64,000 bases of DNA from Mesodorylaimus sp. YZB2_4 (lineage: Eukaryota; Nematoda; Enoplea; Dorylaimida; Dorylaimidae): assembly GCA_030248295.1 (NCBI GenBank), contig JASANH010000138.1:124001-188000 (forward strand), given 5' to 3'. Below the pieces are notes generated by a model. The model was given only the letters and a program-made list of their open reading frames with translations. It was not told where the DNA came from and made no database searches. Positions 1 through 10,518 of the stretch are shown piece by piece. Position 1 is the stretch's first letter. The number at the start of each line of letters is the position of its first letter. A program made the translations under genes and the position numbers.

Positions 1-174
1 AATCGGGAAAGCGTTCTACGACAGCGAATTCACGACGTACTAGTTCGCACTGATGTCAACTTGGCTTTTCTACTTTTGATAGCCGACATTGCTATCGTCG
101 CTTTCTACTGCATGATACGTATGCCGGGCAAGGATCGAGATGGAGTTGCTGAGAATGCAGACAAAAACAAGTGA
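1..174 (+). CDS. C-terminal exon of an unrecognised single-pass membrane protein (partial)
   Basis: The first reading frame is open from the window edge to a TGA at 172-174 and encodes 57 residues. Roughly residues 20-38 are hydrophobic and would form one membrane segment (NLAFLLLIADIAIVAFYC), followed by a short charged tail rich in Lys, Asp and Glu. The gene must start to the left of the window, so family and exon border are unknown. No motif was recognised. The hydrophobic-then-charged layout looks like a real C-terminus, but a chance open frame is possible. Confidence 0.42.
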   Translation, partial: NRESVLRQRIHDVLVRTDVNLAFLLLIADIAIVAFYCMIRMPGKDRDGVAENADKNK

Positions 175-640
175 TTGGTGTTGATACAAAATGATTCGTA
201 CAAGATGGCAATAATGCAATTTGTAAAATGCTTGTGTCTGTTGTTATAGTGCTCTCCTATGGAATTTCATTACTTATAATGGAGAATAATGATCTAGTTA
301 ATGTCCGCGCGCAATGTCGTGCAGTCGGGATCAATGCTGATGTGACAGCTGCTGCAAGGCTGATTGCGTATTGAGTGTCACTATCATTGTTCTAGTCTTA
401 TTTACCGCCAGCCACCGTCATAGTAGGAGCAGGATTACCAGCAGGAGTCAAATCGAGCGGGCGACATGGTCGAACGTTCAACAGAGGCCGGTCTCCAAGC
501 AAGGTCATGGCGGACAAGACTATCGACGGAAGAAATTCAATGGTTGATCGGTCGAGCGTCAGCACTATTCCTCAAAGCCTAGTCTGCTCGAAGTCGAACC
601 ACCAGTCACCATCAAGGTGACACGCATTCAGCTAGTTTAG
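175..640. other. Stretch without a firm gene
   Basis: A 3' splice-like site near 420 opens an Arg/Ser-rich frame that stops near 546, and a second short open stretch runs to 640. Neither links by phase to a neighbour. They could be remains of the phosphatase pseudogene's 5' half or noise. Confidence 0.3.
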
Positions 641-2090
641 CGATCAGCCGCGAATATTCTCGACGTACGGCTTGCTGTGGCCGAGCGAGGGCCAAACTTG
701 CTACTTGTTTTTTGGTAAGCACTTTTCCTTCCCGCCAGTCCCGAACATTTGGGCTCCCTCTTCTCCCTCTTCAGGAGACAGGGCAAGCAGAGCATCGCGG
801 TCAATGTAAGGACACCTCTTTTAGGTTCCTGGTTCTCGGACAAGATCTCTTTTCTTTCAGCAGGCGTTGAACTGCACGGCCGTGGCCGGCTTGGTGGGCA
901 AGCAGATACTCCCTTTGCGCGGAGACATGTCTCCATAACTTGGTAAGCAGTCATGAGTTGTTATTTGTCCTCGCATAGAGTTCAAAGTCTTTTATAAAGC
1001 TTGGATCAAATTGCTCGGATCAAACGACCATTGGAAGCGCCGGAGCATGGTTTGATCGCCGATCTGCTATGGTTGGATCCGGATCCACGAGTAAAAGGTA
1101 ACTTTTGCGCCCTCACTATTTCGAAGCTAGGGTAAGTGCGACACATACAGTATTCAGGCGTCCAAGAAAGTCATCGTGGGCGTGTGTGTTTGGGGCGGAC
1201 GCTGCACGAATCGTGCGATAAGCGGCGTAAAGTTGGCGGCCTGATCTCATCAGACTTATCAGGTAGGCGGAGAGGTCCACAAACACTGACCATGACTGAC
1301 CAAGTTCTGTTTCAGGTGGTGCACGAAGGATACGAGTCTTTCGCCGAAGGAGTATTACTATACTGTGGAGACACCCCCATTTCCTGGGTGACACCACCTG
1401 GGTATGTTATGGAGACACCTCAGATTTACGAAGACACCTCGATTTTTGGGGCGACATCAAATAGGTATGCTGTGAAGACACTTGGAATTAGTGCACGGTG
1501 GCGAAGGCAAGTTAAAGAAGTGCTTATTACGCTGTCACAAAAAGCAATTGCGTAGTGCGTACAATCATCGATAACACCCAGAAGTGCTAATAATTTGATT
1601 GTCAGAAACACAGATAAGTGCATGTAATAACACACAAAGTACAATTACAATGGGAGCTCCGCCACAACCTCGCCAATCAAATCGAGGAATGGTGTATCCG
1701 GATGGATCGAACGTTTCAGGTGCGGATCCAACAAGGATTATCAGATTTTCCGCACTGACGAACCAAAGTAGTCCATGAACAAACCCGACACTGATCGCCA
1801 TTGGCTCAGTCTTATATAGCCATCCGTGCCTTTGCTTGGTAATTGACCTGACCTTCACTTAGTGCACATAAGAGCAGTGTCTCCCCGAAAAGCAAAGGTA
1901 CTAGGACAAAGGTGTGGTGTCTCCATAACATATCCCAGAGGTGTCTCCACCGTGACCGCGGTGTCACCCGAGAAATGGGGGTGTCTCCACAACATACTGA
2001 TACCCACCGAATGTCATGTCATCCGGTCACCATATTTAGCGCCCGACTAGTTTGGCAACGCGGCCAGGCTCCTCTGCAACGACAAACACA
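641..2090 (+). pseudogene. PP1-type Ser/Thr phosphatase relic, interrupted by an inverted-repeat element
   Basis: Exon-like pieces at 641-714, 775-805, 861-942, 1019-1097 and 1158-1355, plus a short piece at 2026-2090, align in order with the C-terminal half of PP1-family phosphatases. The best matches are ALNCTAVAGLVGKQILPLRG (family: DCFNCLPVAAIV..CCHGGLS), HGLIADLLWLDPDPRVKG (family: QGLLCDLLWSDPDKDVQG), VVHEGYESFAEG (family: VVEDGYEFFAKR) and VTIFSA (family: VTLFSAPNYCG). Decay is clear. The HGG metal-site motif reads RGD and is followed by a TAA at 936-938. The NHE and GDxHG blocks are not found. The frame shifts after VTIFSA. A roughly 630-base inverted-repeat element sits between the last two pieces. 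Intron borders are still recognisable, so it is a decayed gene copy rather than a processed one. Confidence 0.72.
1362..1995. mobile_element. MITE-like inverted-repeat element inside the phosphatase relic
   Basis: The left arm (about 1362-1435) and right arm (about 1915-1992) are imperfect reverse complements. They share blocks such as GGAGACACCCCCATTTC and GGTATGTTATGGAGACACC. The nonamer GGAGACACC or close variants recurs about every 30 bases inside each arm. No transposase frame is seen, so this would be a non-autonomous element. Target-site duplication was not resolved; the flanks read tatacTG and CAacata. Confidence 0.68.
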
Positions 2091-2221
2091 GGAACTGCAA
2101 GATAGAAGTGAGGTAGAGGTTCCTGACACGCTCGGTCGAAGTGACAGCGATGGTGATGGTGGCGACTTAATTGTTTTACAAAAAAATGGGGTGGAATACG
2201 TAAAACTCTTCAGTGTTTAGT

Positions 2222-3004
2222 GCTTTTTTGAGAAGTAGGTGGGCCACCTCTCATTTCTGCCGATGCAAAACATGAACATTTGCTTGTTTCGAAACTCCGT
2301 ATGGCAACATCGGCTTACATATTTATGGCACAGCTGTCTCATTGTACCAAGTCACTGTTTTTTGCTCTAACAAAGGAAAACAAAACGGCAGAAAAGGAAT
2401 TCGCCGAAAAAGTGGTACCTGCTGTTTGTGTTTAGCTAATGGAAAGCCTTTCTGCCTTTTGTGTTCCGACTAAAGTGTCCTCGTAGTGGCCTGCGGGTTT
2501 CCTGAGCACATGAACAATCAAGACTCGTTCTTGCTTTGCTTCCTTCTCCATGCCGACGTGACAGTTGTCCTGACACTATATTGTGTAAATACGAAAGTGT
2601 CGGAGGCAGCAACAGGCTTAGCGCCTAAACTTTGTTTGATTTTGGTAAAGCTAAGGGCTTTTAAGAAATGCTTAAAAGTTATTTAGGTTTGGTTAAGTGG
2701 CGGACATGCGTAATTCGGGCAATCGTAGGCGACTGGAATCTCGAGGCCTGAAAGGCGGTTTCTCTTTAGTGTTTTCTCAAGAAGCTGGAATTCACATTTT
2801 CGTTTGCATACTTTCGCATACTTGTCTCGTCGGACGAATTACGTAGGCGCTTATTCGACTTTAGTAAATTAAATAAAACCTGTCCTGGCCAGCTCGGCAA
2901 AACAGAGACTATTCTGATCGTGAGCCATTTCCGTCGGCTACAAAGTCCTTGCTTTCGTACTCTGTGATACCATTCGGAAAGGACTGACCATATCGAAGGC
3001 AACG
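2222..3004. other. Intergenic, nothing recognised
   Basis: No exon chain or repeat stands out between the phosphatase relic and the transporter. The last part should contain the transporter promoter, but no TATA box was seen. Confidence 0.5.
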
Positions 3005-4684
3005 ATGAAAAATTGGAATATTTTAGAACTGCTTAAAAGCATATCCGTGGAGCCAGTCATTTTATGCAATGCCCTGGCCATCACTTATCACAACGTGGTC
3101 TATCGATTCGGTATCTATCGAGTCATATGCCAACAAATGTATGGCGACGATCCCGGCGTGGACTGCTCTGATCTTAGCAATAGTACTCATGGCAGAGCGC
3201 CCGAATTGGCTATCCAGAGGGCCAGCGCCGATTGGAACATACAGGTATCAATGTCCTACTTGATACCTGCTGTCGTAGCCGATGTGATGCTAGGGGCGTT
3301 AGGCGATCGATACGGAAGAAAAATGAACATGTTATTGGGCATATTCGGAATGATGCTAGCTGTGCTCCCAGTGGCTATCATATTCAGCTTCCCTCGAACC
3401 ATGCCGCTCTACGTGTTACTGATCACTAATGTAATGGCAGGGTTCACTGGGTTCGTAACCATTGTGGTCATCTCTGCATTCGCATACTTGGCGGACACGG
3501 TCGTCGATCGAGATCTATTGACAGTCCGTATGACCCTCATCCAAGTCTGCGTCAATGTCGGGGGCATTTTTGGTCCTTTACTGGCCAGCGCCACGTCAAA
3601 GGTGCTCACAAGTTCAATCCAGGAAGTGATAGCACTGTCATTTCTGATCGCTGCTTTCACAATCGCCCTTCTGGTCTTGCGTCAGACACCTCCTGCCGCT
3701 ATGCGTAAGAAAATGATTGACAGACAGGCTGCCAAAAAGTTAGCCGCTTCGGATCCACAGAACTTGCAACTGGACGTACAAGAGAGAAAAGACAATCCTG
3801 AAGTACCGAAAGAGACTGGAGAAGAACCAACCGATCCAACGAGCGAAGCTAGTGCTAGTCAAGGATCGTGTATCCTGGCCTTGTGCTGCTCACCAGTCAT
3901 CCAGGTTCTCAAGGAGTGTATTCAGCTGATGAAGGAGATTTGGATCACTTATACCAAGCGCAGAGAAGGCCATGTGCGGGCTTACATACTGATTGCATCA
4001 GGTGTCGTATTTGCGAGCATGGCGGCCGAGTTGGGTCTTCGATACGCAATATTCGGACTTTACGTACAAAAGGCACCATTGAGCTGGAACCAGGATATGA
4101 TCGGCTATTATGATTCGGCCAACGGAGCAGTGACGACGGCGGGTACAATCGCGGGTATATTTATCTTTAAGAAACTTTTAGGTTTGGCCGACACGACTGT
4201 CGTATTGATAGCGTTGGCATCTGGCATTGCCGAATCCTTACTGATCGCATTTGGCACCCACACGTGGATGCTGTTCCTCTCGGCCGTGGTAGGATGTCTA
4301 TCGAGCTTGGTAAAACCATGCGTCAAATCCTTCGTAGCAAAGCTAGTCGCTCCGGACGAGGTGGGGAAGGCCTTCACCATCTTTGGCATTTCACAGACCG
4401 TGGCCTACCTTCTGAGCGCTGTTGTCTACAATAACATCTACAAGGCAACCTTGGAGACTTTCCCTGGATTCGTCTATGTATTCGCCTCTATCATACTAAT
4501 TCTGATCTTTCTTCTCGTTGTCTGGGTACATATCGATCAGAAACGGGCTGCAGGCGAGACGTGGCTAATCGTGAGCACCAAATCGATAAAGACATGGATG
4601 AAGGAGCGATCCGAAAAAGGAAGCGGCTCAAAGAAAGTGGCACCGCAAAACACCACTGATGGGGCTGTTGTCACTGCTGCTTGA
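3005..4684 (+). CDS. SLC46-like major facilitator transporter (proton-coupled folate transporter family)
   Basis: A single-exon frame of 559 codons encodes a multi-pass membrane protein. The region between predicted TM2 and TM3 carries the MFS loop motif as GDRYGRK (about residue 100). After TM4 comes FAYLADTVVDRDLLTVRM, the pattern usual in SLC46/PCFT proteins. A polar loop of about 75 residues (about 235-310, rich in Glu, Pro and Ser) separates the two six-helix halves, and the tail is Lys-rich and cytosolic. SLC46 members carry folates, heme or muropeptides with protons; the substrate here cannot be told from sequence. The ATG at 3005 is preceded by a close in-frame background without a better start. 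Being intronless is unusual for this window and could reflect an old retrocopy. Confidence 0.88.
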   Translation: MKNWNILELLKSISVEPVILCNALAITYHNVVYRFGIYRVICQQMYGDDPGVDCSDLSNSTHGRAPELAIQRASADWNIQVSMSYLIPAVVADVMLGALGDRYGRKMNMLLGIFGMMLAVLPVAIIFSFPRTMPLYVLLITNVMAGFTGFVTIVVISAFAYLADTVVDRDLLTVRMTLIQVCVNVGGIFGPLLASATSKVLTSSIQEVIALSFLIAAFTIALLVLRQTPPAAMRKKMIDRQAAKKLAASDPQNLQLDVQERKDNPEVPKETGEEPTDPTSEASASQGSCILALCCSPVIQVLKECIQLMKEIWITYTKRREGHVRAYILIASGVVFASMAAELGLRYAIFGLYVQKAPLSWNQDMIGYYDSANGAVTTAGTIAGIFIFKKLLGLADTTVVLIALASGIAESLLIAFGTHTWMLFLSAVVGCLSSLVKPCVKSFVAKLVAPDEVGKAFTIFGISQTVAYLLSAVVYNNIYKATLETFPGFVYVFASIILILIFLLVVWVHIDQKRAAGETWLIVSTKSIKTWMKERSEKGSGSKKVAPQNTTDGAVVTAA

Positions 4685-5715
4685 AGATAGAATCAGGCGC
4701 ACTCGTGAAGGCACGACTTTCTGTATAAATACGATTTGTGATGCAGGCTAGACACAGGAAAACAGTGTTTTATTCAGGCATGTCTAGAAGTGTTTTTGTA
4801 CATATCAAACATCGCGCCGGCACAAGGTGGGACCTCTCCTTCTTTGGACCTACAAGAAGGCTGGAAATAGCTCGTGCTTTGGCCACAACTCGAGCCACAA
4901 CATCATGTGCATGTTAGATTTTGAATTATCCGCTTACTGTATCGATAAATTCTTTTATATTTTCCGAGCAACAAGCAGATCGGGTTGCAATTATTCATTC
5001 ATTTTACGAAGGATAGTCAACCCTATGAGCGGCCTAGACGAACCCATTGCCTTTCGAGCAGAGATACTTCATGGGAGGGATAGATTGCGGTGTAGCTGCT
5101 TTTCAAGGCTAGTCTAAAATGCATAGCTTGATATACTGTGAGTATCGGCACCCGACACGCGGAAATGGATCGTATGGGTTTGCACCTATCAGGATCATGG
5201 ATTATTATGCTCGCAAGTCCCTATAGTCAATCATCAGTTCCAGAATGCACCGACAATCATTACTCCTTGTTTCTACACCTTTTGTAAATTTTGACGAGGC
5301 CGTGTGGGCATCCGTTTACGTCGGAACTTAAAATGCGATTCGCCATTTCCTCTCGGTTTACGTCTGCTACAGCAGCTAATCAAGCAGAGAGAGCTGACCG
5401 AGTAAAGATAGGCCCTCACGCTGTGCATAAATGTATGGCTTATTAGCAAGTTAAATGACTAAGCGTGCCAGGCTGGGCGGCGATAGCAGTACTGGATTTT
5501 GAATCCTGTCAGCATCGCCGTTTTCCATTTCTTGAACTACGGCCGTTCGTTCTAGTCGCGTCCCTGGCTAATACGCTCCCATAAGAAGCTAAGGTTAGCG
5601 TGTATCCACGTGGCTGTCTCATTTGTATTTTTGTGCTGCTGATAAGGTATCTGTGCACTGGTAAAAAGGAGAGCCGTTTCGCCCTCACGCGTTGAACGTC
5701 CTTGACACTTTACCC
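4685..5715. other. Intergenic between transporter and GPCR
   Basis: No supported coding exon. Short open frames lack codon structure or splice context. Confidence 0.5.
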
Positions 5716-6919
5716 ATGAATGTGACCAACTCTGCTATCCCGCTGGCGTCATGTATTCCAGGATTAAAGCCAGTGGCCTTGGGTGTACCCCTGCCCTTGG
5801 CTTTAGCTCTCACGATACCCATGTCCTTGATTGGAACCATTTTAAATGGATTCGCATTGGTCTTACTGGCTTGCCAAAAACAGTTCACCAACCAAGACCT
5901 GTATGTGACAGCATTGTCAGCTTCGGGCATGATCATGGCTGGACCGTGTATGTTTCTTTTTACATACGGAAATGTGAAACTTTGTTACGATCTCCCTCAA
6001 ATCGTCAGTGACATTCGGATATTCCTCGTACAGTAAGTCAAAATGAAAAATTCTCTTTGAATCTTTGAATAGAGCGACTATTTGCGCTTTTAGGTTGTCA
6101 GCAGGCGTCAGCATCTGGTTGGTAGTTATGATCAGTGTAGATCGTTTGATGATGCTTCATTTCAAAATTAATTATCCTACAAAAGTGACAAGAAAGTCGA
6201 CTCTGATAGGCATACTGTCACTGATCTTCGGGTATATGATTGTTTGCGGGTGCATCAACGCCTCGCCTTTCTTTTTCGGAGTGTACAAAGTGAAACCATT
6301 GTCTTTGAATCCACGATACGTCATGGTTGCTTCTTTCGTCGAGACACCCACTGTAGTCAGCTATGCCCTTAACCTCATGCGTATGGTGACCGATCGCATG
6401 CTTCCATGGATCATGTGCACTGCGACTTATTTGACCATTTTCGCTTTACGGGATCGACATAAGCAAAAGTTCAATACGTCATCGCCAACCACATTTGCGA
6501 CGCAAGCACCAAAAAAGCCGTTGTTTACACCCCCTACTAAAACACCCATCAGCGAGGCCACCAGGCGTCGAATGTTAATTAATGAAGCCAAGCGTCGAGC
6601 CAGTGTCGATCAGAGAGTGAAGAGGAGTCGATTTATAGTGATCGGCATCACAGCCTCTTTGTTCATCTGCCTTACTCCCGAAACCATCTTCGACATATCA
6701 TCGTATATCTTCGGAGTGGTTCTTCGCAAGGGACGGTGGGAAATACTCGGCGTGGTGTGGTATGTTCAAACCATACTCAATCCTGTCATCTACATTACTT
6801 CTTTACCGAATTTACGTTCAAAAGCTAAGCAATTTTTCGACACACTCGGTGAAACTGTCAGCAATTATTTCTCAATTAAGACAAAAGTTGCGAAACTCAT
6901 GAAAAAACCGCACAAGTGA
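5716..6919 (+). CDS. Rhodopsin-like 7TM G-protein-coupled receptor
   Basis: Two exons, 5716-6032 and 6094-6919, join in phase 2 and give 380 residues. The N-terminus has an N-glycosylation site (NVT) and no signal peptide. TM3 ends in SVDRLMML, a DRL variant of the DRY motif. TM7 ends in NPVIY, the NPxxY motif. The third intracellular loop is long and basic (about residues 245-310, RRRMLINEAKRRAS). The ligand cannot be named. The family resembles divergent ecdysozoan peptide or amine receptors. The start is the first ATG after an in-frame TTG. The intron is 61 bases. Confidence 0.87.
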
Positions 6920-7442
6920 TTCTTTACGACAAATACAGTATATCCGTATGCTGGATTGTGTAAATACTGTGACAGCGTTTTGTCATTTTAGGGTTGGATC
7001 AGGTGACAGGTATCTAATGCTAAGGATCCAAATCTTTTCTTCGCTCCTGAGCATTGCTGAACTAGCTGTCTAAGTTATGAGGGCTGTAGTGCTGTAAATG
7101 ATTGACGTTTGATGTACAGTAGTGCAACTAGGATCGGCCATAAGTACCTGATGGTATGGTGGCCGCTATAGCTTCCGGCGCTTCAAATCTAATGAATGTT
7201 TAGCAGAATCTATTACTGCTAATTTTTTGTGCTAGTAAGGGCATATTGAAGGAGTAAATGAAGTGGAATAGCCATCGTGAGTCCCTGTCGGTGCAACGAT
7301 CCATTGGAGCATCTATGCTGTTTAATAGACAGGATTCGGAAATTTCGCCTCCACATTTCGACCCTCGCATTTCTACTGCCCTTTTTTACTCCTGTTTCAC
7401 TTTACTGCTTACATTACATATTACATATATTTCGTCCCTCAG
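6920..7442. other. Intergenic, mostly featureless
   Basis: Contains two TACAGTA heptamers (near 6937 and 7111). A frame with ATG at 7258 is open for 78 codons but has no convincing exon context. Confidence 0.4.
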
Positions 7443-7718
7443 CATGTGCAAGAAGAATACGTGGACCTATTCTCCGAAAAACCATTTTTCCTGAGGAAGG
7501 AGGAAGTTGGAAGGAAAGTGGGTCATCAGTTATGGGTGCAGCAGACTGTCAGCTGGAGCTATTTCGTATCAAGCAATTCATGGAATCACTTACGATAAGC
7601 TGCGCTCTGCACGAAACTTGAGCAGTCGTGCGACATCCAGGATCTCACAAGCAGGCGCTTACAAAGTGCCTTTACCACACTGTTCGCAGTGCAGCAAGCA
7701 GTGCATGAACTTACGGAG
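7443..7718 (+). CDS. Candidate exon pair of an unrecognised gene
   Basis: A strong acceptor (cgtccctcag) precedes 7443. The frame reads VDLFSEKPFFLRKEEVGR and continues, after one TAA, as QDLTSRRLQSAFTTLF to a donor at 7719. Removing a 57-base GT-AG stretch between TTC and CAG (about 7563-7619) deletes the stop and keeps the frame, giving two helical exons. No start, end or family was found, and a partner exon upstream at 7258 does not match in phase. It may be part of a gene whose other exons I could not see. Confidence 0.33.
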
Positions 7719-8164
7719 GTGGGCAAATGTGTTGCGACTGTCAAGTAATGCAATCTTTCCCATCTATCTCTGGATCACTCCTTTCCCTCTCGTGCCTATC
7801 ATCCATCTGAATTCTAAACTGGCCAAGTAAAACTGTAATATCGAGCGGTTGCACCTAGCATCCGCTGCGCTACGCGCAACATCGGAAAAAGCTCTTGCCG
7901 ATAATACGATTGTTTTCCAGACACGTGCTACATGATGTGATCATACAGTATGTACTGTACATACAACAGCACAGCATCTAATGTAATGTATACGGCACAG
8001 GTCATATCATCGTGTCACATTGCAAGCGGTCCTGTAACAGTCAGCTGCCGCAGTGCGTTTAATTTTGCGTGCAGTGCTGACACGCAACATCCATCTCAAT
8101 CCAACTGCCAATTGATGCGCTATCGAGCAACCCGTTGACCTAACCATAAAATTACAAAAAATAC
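7719..8164. other. Gap before the duplication arm
   Basis: Nothing coding recognised. Around 7944-7962 there is a TACAGTA/TACTGTA palindrome-like cluster. Confidence 0.4.
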
Positions 8165-9645
8165 TCAGCACGGTATCGAAAAACGACACTCGGAACATGC
8201 GTGTGAAAATGATGAAAGAGGGGTAAGCTCGGGTGGCCGACTCCACAATTTCCTCCCCTATTGCTTCAGTCTATCGAAACACAATAGACAATAGAACAGC
8301 ATGTTCGCATTTCTCAACTCAAATGAACAAGCCAGCAGAACCGAACAGAGTGGACTCGCGCTATGCTCCAGTTTGAGCACCCGTTTATGACCACGGGCAT
8401 CGTACGCAACGCACGGAAGTGTGCAAACCCGCGTTCAATAACAATGCAAACATGATACCGAATTGCGTACCGTACTTCCATGCGGCCACTCTGGGCGTGA
8501 GCATATGCCACGCGAGGATGCAACAGCAGAGTAGCTAACCAAAAGCTTGTTACGCAATAGATTGTTCCGTATCTGCTGCATGACAAAGCTCAGGTCATCA
8601 CAGCTCATAATCATTTGTTCACAGTCCAAATGTACGTCCAGCAGGTACCTAGACCCAGTATCAAAGCCTTGAGTACTGTAGGCTTCTAAATACACTAGAT
8701 TTGAATTTTACACGGTGCATGACTGTGCTGACATGAATTGAATATCCACTTTAATCCAGCAGATACATAGCTGCTTAAAAATATGGAGCTAGAATAATAT
8801 CACAAAAAGTACTCAGTCATAGAGTCATCGTCTCCTTCAGATTCATAAGTAATCCCCAGTCTTCTCTCATGCCTTCTTTGACAATGCTGTTCCCATTCAT
8901 ACTCCGTTCTCCAAATCTCACTCTCCATATCCTCCTCTCCATCTCCGTCCTGTCCCGAGTAGTGCCCGAGCTCCCCTGGACCAAGCTGATCTTGCCCACT
9001 GGCCGTTGTTTCCACAGAAGTGCTTTGCAGTAAGCTGCCAGCAAATGCGGGCAGGGTCTGCATGGACTTCAGGTAGTTGATCATTTGCTGTTTGACCTTC
9101 TGCCTTGCCACCCTTTCGAACTCGTTGTCGGCCTTCTTCTCTCGCTCCCGGAACTTCTTTAGCGTCTCCTCGTTCGTCTTTTTCGCTTCGTCCATTTCGA
9201 ATGAGAGTGGTTGCCTGGTTGGTTTGAAAATCATAAGTTTGACCATGATGAAAGTAGTCAGGCTGAAGTAATTTAGTAGCATGACGCAAGCGTATACGAA
9301 ACCCATGAACTGATTTTCGGGGCTGTTCGGATCCAGAACATTGTAGTCAGCAAACTGAACGGTAAAGTTAATTTCGGGTCTGCAGTCGCACTGCTGCATG
9401 GCGCCCTCCTGCTTCAAATACGGCCACTCGCAGAAGTTACTTTTAGGGTGTTTCGGCTGCACGACCAATTCACGAAAACAGTCTTCCAAGGAGTGACATC
9501 AAATCGATGGGCAGCGAGTACGCTCACGGGTCGTTCCTCGTGGATTTCATATCGCTTGCGTTTATCAAGGCGAAACTGGACAGTGTGTAGCAGGCTGATA
9601 GTCACATTCAGATTTATATGCCCCCGAAGTAATCTTGCGCTCAAT
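8165..9645 (-). repeat. Arm A of a 1.5 kb inverted duplication
   Basis: Read on the minus strand this segment matches 62145-63635 on the plus strand from end to end. Over the main coding exon the copies differ at only a few bases. The non-coding flanks differ more, including an 11-base indel near the first short exon and a 12-base indel in the adjoining intron. The copies lie 52.5 kb apart in opposite orientation. Confidence 0.93.
8800..9575 (-). CDS. Unrecognised single-pass membrane protein, copy A (5'-truncated)
   Basis: Two exons can be read: 9575-9528 (FRLDKRKRYEIHEERP) and 9456-8800, joined in phase 0 across a 72-base GT-AG intron. The product has an outer segment with several Cys (CEWPYLKQEG, QQCDC), an N-glycosylation site (NFT), one hydrophobic segment (GFVYACVMLLNYFSLTTFIM), a charged coiled-coil-like stretch of Lys/Glu and an acidic tail ending in EYFL. 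I do not recognise the family. Copy B at 62 kb has a further upstream exon (61538-61719) with no counterpart here, so this copy looks truncated at its 5' end. An alternative reading keeps frame 1 through the proposed intron, which would then require a frameshift in both copies. Confidence 0.62.
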
Positions 9646-10437
9646 ATTTCAGAGCAAGAGATGTGAGTATTTGAGGGAAGAGTCGGACGCTGCTTTCACA
9701 CACATGTCTCATAACTATACATGCGGAAGTGCGCATATGTAGCTACCCAGACGACCAGCGTCAGAGGTTCACGCAAGCAATAACCTCAAATTATGGACTA
9801 CTGTAGTATATAAGCGCAGTTAATCAACGTTTGGGACAAAAAGGCAAATCCCATCGCACCTGTGGCCCTGTCTAACCAACCGATCTGTTTACGGTGGGAG
9901 GGGGCGGGGATGCTTGTCGCATGGGTGCACATTCTCTTCATTCCACCCATGCGCCGAAGTTTCGCGTCATTGTCTACTGTCGGTCGCGAGGCGCGTTCAC
10001 TGGCAGCATTTCGATACGACAACATAATCCGAGTCTCCTAGCCAAACAGTCAACACAGGAGCTAAACCCTGCAAGATTGCGTCAGATTAAAAAACACTGG
10101 TGTCATCTTTCTTATCTTTACTAGCTTCCTTAGCTCCTTTATTCCATGTTTATTTTAACCTTGCGCTGACAACAACCGTGTAGTCATCGATGTAGGCACG
10201 GAAGATAAGTCCATGCCATGCACTTTGATCTTTGGAATGTCGGGTGTACACAAACGTGTTTTGAACGTGATATGCCACGTAAGCCAATCACAACGCGTCG
10301 CGCCATCCCACCTGACACACTTGCATACTCATCGAAAAGTTTTCGGAACGTGTAAGAGACTCAGTCAGAAAGAGAGCGCTGGACTTTCGACCTTATTCTT
10401 TGAGCGTCTACCTGGAGTCAGCGCGAGGAAGCGAGTC
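9646..10437. other. Intergenic, upstream of perilipin
   Basis: No coding exon supported. The right end holds the perilipin promoter. Confidence 0.5.
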
Positions 10438-10445
10438 TATAAAAG
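10438..10445 (+). promoter_or_regulatory. TATA box of the perilipin gene
   Basis: TATAAAAG lies 81 bases before the ATG at 10519, which allows a start site near 10468 and a short 5' leader. Confidence 0.6.
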
Positions 10446-10518
10446 AAGTAAGCTGGGCTGAGAGAGCAAGTGATCGAAATTTCTTGGTGGAAGAAACTCG
10501 TATAATCCTTTTGCGAAA

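Noticed and set aside
637..954. 105-codon frame on the minus strand
   Set aside because: Overlaps the PP1 relic on the plus strand; no domain or splice support.
1565..1858. 97-codon minus-strand frame inside the inverted-repeat element
   Set aside because: No transposase motif, no splice context; likely chance.
8918..9289. Second-frame open stretch in duplication arm A (and 62503-62874 in arm B)
   Set aside because: Shadow of the main membrane-protein exon; the changes between copies alter this frame but mostly spare the main one.
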